NCBI RefSeq assembly: GCF_000419525.1
Contig: NZ_ATTE01000001.1
Coordinates: forward strand, 4,777,001-4,841,000
Source: Leucothrix mucor DSM 2157
GTDB lineage: Bacteria; Pseudomonadota; Gammaproteobacteria; Thiotrichales; Thiotrichaceae
Direction: 5' to 3'
DNA: 64,000 bases
Part shown: positions 59,690-64,000 of the stretch, piece after piece
Position numbering within the stretch: the first letter of the stretch is position 1
Layout: the number at the start of each line of letters is the position of its first letter
Made by a program: the position numbers and the translations under genes
The notes under the pieces: generated by a model
What the model saw: the letters and a program-made list of their open reading frames with translations, nothing else
Database searches by the model: none
What the model was told of the DNA's origin: nothing

Positions 59690-62600
59690 ATGACTATTCA
59701 AGTCGCACTTAATCACAAGACGAGCTATGAATATGATCGGCCGGTGACCCTTTCGCCGCATGTGATCCGCCTGCGTCCGGCGTCGCATTCCCGTACACCG
59801 ATCAAAGCATACTCGCTGAAAATAGAGCCTGCAGACCATTATATCAACTGGATGCAGGACCCTTACGGTAACTACGAAGCACGGATAGTATTCCCTGAGA
59901 AGACTAACCATTTCTCGTTTGAAGTGGATTTGCTTGCCGATATGACAGTAATCAATCCCTTCGAATTCTTCGTAGAGTCCTATGCTGAAAACTATCCGTT
60001 CACCTATGAGAAAACCCTCAAGGCTGAACTTGCGCCATACCTGAAGAAAGGTCGATTGGGCAAAAAGCTAAAAGAGTGGCTTTCGACGGTGGATGTGTCA
60101 GAAGTTCGCGTTCAGGATTTCCTCGTGGTATTGAACCAACGTCTGCAAAAAGACATTGGCTACAATATCCGTATGGAGCCAGGCGTTCAGAGCTGCGAAG
60201 AAACACTCACTAAAGCGACTGGCTCATGCCGTGATACGGCTTGGTTGTTTGTAAATATTTTACGTCAACTTGGTTTGGCTGCGCGTTTCGTGTCTGGCTA
60301 CTTAGTACAGCTGACGTCAGATGAAAAATCATTGGATGGCCCATCCGGCCCTGAAGAAGATTTCACTGACTTACACGCTTGGTGTGAAGTGTTTATTCCG
60401 GGCGCGGGTTGGATTGGTTTGGATGCAACCTCTGGTCTATTCGCCAGTGAAGGCCATATTCCATTAGCCTGTACGCCTGACCCTTCAGGTGCTGCGCCAG
60501 TGACTGGCGGCATGGAAAAATGCGAAGTTATCGACTTTGAATTTAGCAATACCGTGCAGCGCTTCTTTGAAGATCCACGGGTTACCAAGCCGTATACCGA
60601 AAGCCAATGGGATGCGATTAACGCACTCGGCGAGCAAGTTGACCAAGAGCTGATTGCCGGCGATGTCCGCCTGACCATGGGTGGCGAACCGACATTCGTA
60701 TCGATTGACGATATGGAAGATGAGCAGTGGAATACTGGCGCGTTGGGTGACGATAAGCGTCGCTTAGCCGGTGAACTGTTCCTGCGAATGAACAAGCGCT
60801 TTGCCAAAGGCAGCTTGCTGCATTACGGACAAGGTAAATGGTATCCGGGTGAAGAAATCCCACGTTGGGCGCTGAGCTGTTTCTGGCGTAATGATGGTGT
60901 GGATATCTGGAAAAATCCTGATCTGATCGCCCAAGACAATACCGACTACAAGCACGATGAAAAGACGGCTGAAGCCTTCGGTAATATGCTGATTAAGCAT
61001 CTGGGATTGGATGAGAAATATCTGGTTCCTGCCTTTGAAGACAAGATGTACTTCTTGTGGAAAGAGGGTACCTTACCGGCAAATCTGAATTCTCAAAAAG
61101 CTGACCTGAAAGATCCGCTGGAGCGTCAGGCGATTGCTCGGGTATTGGCGCGTGGACTGGATACGCCATCCGGATACGCTCTGCCACTCAGCTGGGATTA
61201 CAATCAACAGACTTGGCACAGTGGACCGTGGGAGTTCCGTAACGAAACGTTATTCCTGATCCCTGGTGACTCACCAATGGGCTTACGTTTGCCATTGGGC
61301 TCATTGCCTTGGCAGGCTGAAGAAGAGCGTGAAATTCAGGTTGAACGCGATGGCATGGAAGAGCTTGATGCACTGGGCGATTACGCCAGTGAAGTCGATG
61401 AGCGCTACAATGCTGCTACCGGCGCAAAAGCTAAGTCTAAAGGTAAAGCGAAAGCCAAGAAAACCAAGACTGAAAAGGTTTGGGTTGACGTTCCTCACAC
61501 GGCTTTATCAATTGAAGCCCGCAATGGTTGTCTGACGGTATTTATGCCGCCTTTGACGTACCTTGAGCACTATCTGGATTTGATCGCAGCAGTAGAAGCG
61601 ACCGCAGCTAAGCTTGAAACACCAGTACGTGTTGAGGGTTACCCGCCACCACGCGACTACCGTGTGACTTCATTTGCCGTAACGCCAGATCCGGGTGTTA
61701 TCGAAGTAAATATCCATCCGGCCAGCAGCTGGAAAGAGTTAGTCACCAACACTGAGATTCTCTATGAAGAAGCGCGTCTGACGCGTTTGGGTACTGAGAA
61801 GTTCATGCACGATGGTCGTCACACCGGAACCGGTGGTGGTAACCATGTAACTTTAGGTGCCGCGCAGCCAACGGATAGCCCGTTCTTACGCCGCCCTGAT
61901 GTACTGCAAAGTTTGATTACATACTGGCAGCATCACCCGGCCTTGTCTTACCTGTTCTCTGGTCTATTTATTGGACCAACCAGTCAGGCACCACGAGTGG
62001 ATGAAGGTCGTGATGAAAAGCTTTATGAGCTGGATATTGCTTTCTCTCAAATGCCACAAGGTGGAACCAGCCAGCCTTGGTTAGTTGATCGTTTATTGCG
62101 TCATCTGCTGACTGATTTGACCGGTAACACGCATCGTTCAGAGTTCTGTATCGATAAGATGTACTCGCCGGATTCTGCGTCGGGTCGCCAAGGTATTCTT
62201 GAGTTCCGTGGTTTTGAAATGCCACCACATGCCCGCATGAGTTTGATGCAGGGTCTGTTGATTCGTTCATTGGTGGCTAAGTTCTGGCGCGAGCCTTATA
62301 ACAAGCCATTGGTACGTTGGGGCACTGAGCTGCATGACCGCTTTATGCTGCGTCACTATATCGAGTCAGATATGCGTGATGTGGTTCGTGATCTGAATGA
62401 TTCTGGTTACGACTTCCGCTTTGAGTGGTTAGCGCCATTCCTGGAGTTCCGTTTCCCACGCTTCGGTACGGTACAGCTAGATGACATCAGCATTCATGTG
62501 CATGGCGCGATTGAGCCTTGGCATGTATTGGGTGAAGAGTCTGGTAGTCAGGGTACGGCTCGTTACGTGGATTCCTCATTGGAGCGCGTACAGGTCATGA

Positions 62601-63061
62601 TTCAGGGCGTCACCGATTCACGCTATATTTTGGTGTGTAATGGTCAGCGCGTACCGCTTAAGAGCACGGGTAAGCATGGTGAATTTGTGGCGGGTATTCG
62701 TTACCGCGCATGGAATCCACCCTCCGCATTGCACCCAACCATTGGTGTGCATGCGCCGCTAGTGATCGACTTGGTGGATACCTGGAATGATCGCTCGGTG
62801 GGTGGTTGTACTTACCACGTTGCGCATCCTGGCGGCATGAATCCTGAGTCACCACCAATCAATGCGTTGGAAGCTGAATCTCGTCGTATCAGCCGTTTCT
62901 GGGAGTTTGGACATTCGCCGGTTTCAGTGGTGAACCCTGGCTTCCAAGATGTGCGCCACGATATCGTGCCTCATCAGAACAGCCAGCGTAACTTCAGCAA
63001 TCTGCCGTATAAGGATACTAAGGAGTACCCATACACGCTGGATCTAAGAAATATGCTGTAA
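59690..63061 (+). CDS. Transglutaminase-like and DUF2126 fusion protein
   Basis: The 1123-residue protein has an N-terminal transglutaminase/protease-like part with catalytic triad C180 (GSCRDTAW), H229 (DLHAWCEVF) and D245 (GLDATSGL). From about residue 325 a DUF2126 domain runs to the end, including TMGGEPTFVSIDD, LRPDVLQSLITYWQHHPALSYLFSG-type blocks and VHAPLVIDLVDTW. A Lys/Ala-rich linker interrupts DUF2126 at about residues 579-596. This fusion is typical of Anbu-associated clusters, where it may cut or transfer amide bonds. It starts directly after the alpha-E stop and is followed by a terminator. Confidence 0.93.
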   Translation: MTIQVALNHKTSYEYDRPVTLSPHVIRLRPASHSRTPIKAYSLKIEPADHYINWMQDPYGNYEARIVFPEKTNHFSFEVDLLADMTVINPFEFFVESYAENYPFTYEKTLKAELAPYLKKGRLGKKLKEWLSTVDVSEVRVQDFLVVLNQRLQKDIGYNIRMEPGVQSCEETLTKATGSCRDTAWLFVNILRQLGLAARFVSGYLVQLTSDEKSLDGPSGPEEDFTDLHAWCEVFIPGAGWIGLDATSGLFASEGHIPLACTPDPSGAAPVTGGMEKCEVIDFEFSNTVQRFFEDPRVTKPYTESQWDAINALGEQVDQELIAGDVRLTMGGEPTFVSIDDMEDEQWNTGALGDDKRRLAGELFLRMNKRFAKGSLLHYGQGKWYPGEEIPRWALSCFWRNDGVDIWKNPDLIAQDNTDYKHDEKTAEAFGNMLIKHLGLDEKYLVPAFEDKMYFLWKEGTLPANLNSQKADLKDPLERQAIARVLARGLDTPSGYALPLSWDYNQQTWHSGPWEFRNETLFLIPGDSPMGLRLPLGSLPWQAEEEREIQVERDGMEELDALGDYASEVDERYNAATGAKAKSKGKAKAKKTKTEKVWVDVPHTALSIEARNGCLTVFMPPLTYLEHYLDLIAAVEATAAKLETPVRVEGYPPPRDYRVTSFAVTPDPGVIEVNIHPASSWKELVTNTEILYEEARLTRLGTEKFMHDGRHTGTGGGNHVTLGAAQPTDSPFLRRPDVLQSLITYWQHHPALSYLFSGLFIGPTSQAPRVDEGRDEKLYELDIAFSQMPQGGTSQPWLVDRLLRHLLTDLTGNTHRSEFCIDKMYSPDSASGRQGILEFRGFEMPPHARMSLMQGLLIRSLVAKFWREPYNKPLVRWGTELHDRFMLRHYIESDMRDVVRDLNDSGYDFRFEWLAPFLEFRFPRFGTVQLDDISIHVHGAIEPWHVLGEESGSQGTARYVDSSLERVQVMIQGVTDSRYILVCNGQRVPLKSTGKHGEFVAGIRYRAWNPPSALHPTIGVHAPLVIDLVDTWNDRSVGGCTYHVAHPGGMNPESPPINALEAESRRISRFWEFGHSPVSVVNPGFQDVRHDIVPHQNSQRNFSNLPYKDTKEYPYTLDLRNML

Positions 63062-63084
63062 GCATCGATTGATGTAGTCGCAAT

Positions 63085-63116
63085 AAAAAGCCCGGCCAAT
63101 TTGGTCGGGCTTTTTT
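63085..63116 (+). terminator. Rho-independent terminator after the transglutaminase gene
   Basis: Stem GCCCGGCC / GGTCGGGC (one G-T pair) with a five-base loop, A tract before and T run after. The convergent Sir2 gene may use it from the other side. Confidence 0.85.
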
Positions 63117-63151
63117 GTATCCATTGAAAGCGCTAAGCCAATAGCTTGTGA

Positions 63152-63865
63152 TTAGCCTTCCAGTAGATTTTTGACAAATTCAGGCACCACTTCACTGGCA
63201 GGGCCATGAATCGAAAGGTCAAACATCGGGCTGGAGTCTGTTGGGTCAAGATTCAGCTCCACCGTTCTGGTGCCTTGCTGGCGCGCATACTGCACAAAGC
63301 CCGCGGCCGGATACACTTGGCCAGATGTACCAATCGATATAAACAGGGCGCTATCTTCCAGCGTGTTGTAGATCTCATCCATTTGCATTGGCATCTCGCC
63401 AAACCAAACGATGTCCGGGCGCAGCTGTCCCGGTTTGCCGCAACACTCACACATGGTTTGCAAATCAGTATCTTCTTGCCACTGATAAACCTGATTCGTT
63501 CTCACGCAGCGCACCTTGTTTAACTCGCCATGCATGTGGATTAAATTCAAGCTGCCGGCGCGCTCGTGCAGGTTATCGACATTTTGAGTCACTAATAGCA
63601 CTTCACCGGGGTAATGACGCTCCAGTTTGGCTAAAGCATGATGCGCCGCATTGGGCTGAACCTCGGGATCACGAAGTTGCGCGCGACGGCCGTTGTAAAA
63701 AGTGTGAACAAGTTTTGGGTTAGCCGTAAATCCCTCAGGCGTTGCAACGTCTTCAATGCGGTGTTCATGCCATAAGCCATCACTGGCACGAAAGGTTTGA
63801 ATGCCTGATTCGGCAGAAATTCCGGCACCGGTTAGAATGACGATCTTGGATTTTTCCTTGCTCAT
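63152..63865 (-). CDS. cobB: Sir2-type NAD-dependent protein deacylase
   Basis: The 237-residue protein has the NAD motifs [16 protein letters not shown] and [10 protein letters not shown], the catalytic H in HMHGEL, and zinc cysteines in VRCVR and CECCG. Y and R in FYNGRR match the class III signature of desuccinylases such as SIRT5 and CobB. It removes acyl groups from lysines. The gene is convergent with the preceding operon. The last 135 bases of the window, upstream of it, show no gene. Confidence 0.93.
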   Translation of the reverse strand: MSKEKSKIVILTGAGISAESGIQTFRASDGLWHEHRIEDVATPEGFTANPKLVHTFYNGRRAQLRDPEVQPNAAHHALAKLERHYPGEVLLVTQNVDNLHERAGSLNLIHMHGELNKVRCVRTNQVYQWQEDTDLQTMCECCGKPGQLRPDIVWFGEMPMQMDEIYNTLEDSALFISIGTSGQVYPAAGFVQYARQQGTRTVELNLDPTDSSPMFDLSIHGPASEVVPEFVKNLLEG

Positions 63866-64000
63866 GCGACTCTCTTTGGGAAACTGTTCGTGCGATTATT
63901 TTACACGGTTGTCAAATCAAGGGAATCAGATTGCACAGAGCGGTCAATTTATAGGTAGAATAGTCGGCGACACGATATTTTTCGTGATGCCTGATTTTCT

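Overview
The window looks like chromosomal backbone of a gammaproteobacterium. The isc operon order, ileX-type tRNA next to rpoD, the ubiE-ubiJ-ubiB operon, bolA, rdgC, dusC and an amgK-murU pair all point that way. Base composition is balanced and there are no IS elements, prophage genes or CRISPR arrays. A marine or sulfur-oxidiser-type lineage such as Thiotrichales is possible, but I cannot prove this from the window.

Layout: 1-1.9 kb, the 3' end of rplQ, then a small membrane protein coupled to bioB. 2-3.3 kb (minus), rdgC and bolA. 3.4-10.4 kb, a MoxR/Bat (aerotolerance-type) operon: moxR, DUF58, DUF4381, two von Willebrand A proteins, the second with TPR and a charged tail, and BatD. 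10.4-13.7 kb (minus), a permuted NlpC/P60 (C92) protein coupled to an 804-residue FadE-type acyl-CoA dehydrogenase. 13.8-14.8 kb, rplM-rpsI with promoter and terminator. 14.9-22 kb, a porin-like protein and a Yej/Opp-type peptide ABC transporter (tethered binding protein, two enlarged permeases, fused double ATPase). 22-28.2 kb, iscR-iscS-iscU-iscA-hscB-hscA-fdx-iscX followed by moaB, with a near-consensus IscR type-1 operator in front of iscR. 28.4-34.5 kb, gltB-gltD. 34.6-38.5 kb, dnaG, rpoD and a tRNA with CAU anticodon.

38.6-41.3 kb is the least ordinary part: an EamA-like membrane protein followed by a protein with four S1 RNA-binding domains and a C-terminal domain that resembles a TIR domain. 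I regard this as the best candidate for an undescribed system. 41.5-44.2 kb holds galU and the peptidoglycan-recycling pair amgK-murU. Next come lipA and a secreted Cys/His-containing unknown (minus), ubiE-ubiJ-ubiB, a beta-barrel protein and a TauE/SafE permease (minus), dusC, a lone receiver domain and cytochrome b561, then photolyase and cytochrome c' (minus).

55.1-63.1 kb is a second region of interest. It is an Anbu proteasome-like peptidase locus: a SHOCT-domain protein and Anbu on the minus strand, divergent from a circularly permuted ATP-grasp, an alpha-E protein and a transglutaminase-DUF2126 fusion on the plus strand. The 375-base divergent gap contains a sigma-54-type -24/-12 promoter aimed at the ATP-grasp operon. 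Anbu and the SHOCT protein share a similar proline-rich segment ending in EPVQ. The window closes with a Sir2-type deacylase (minus).
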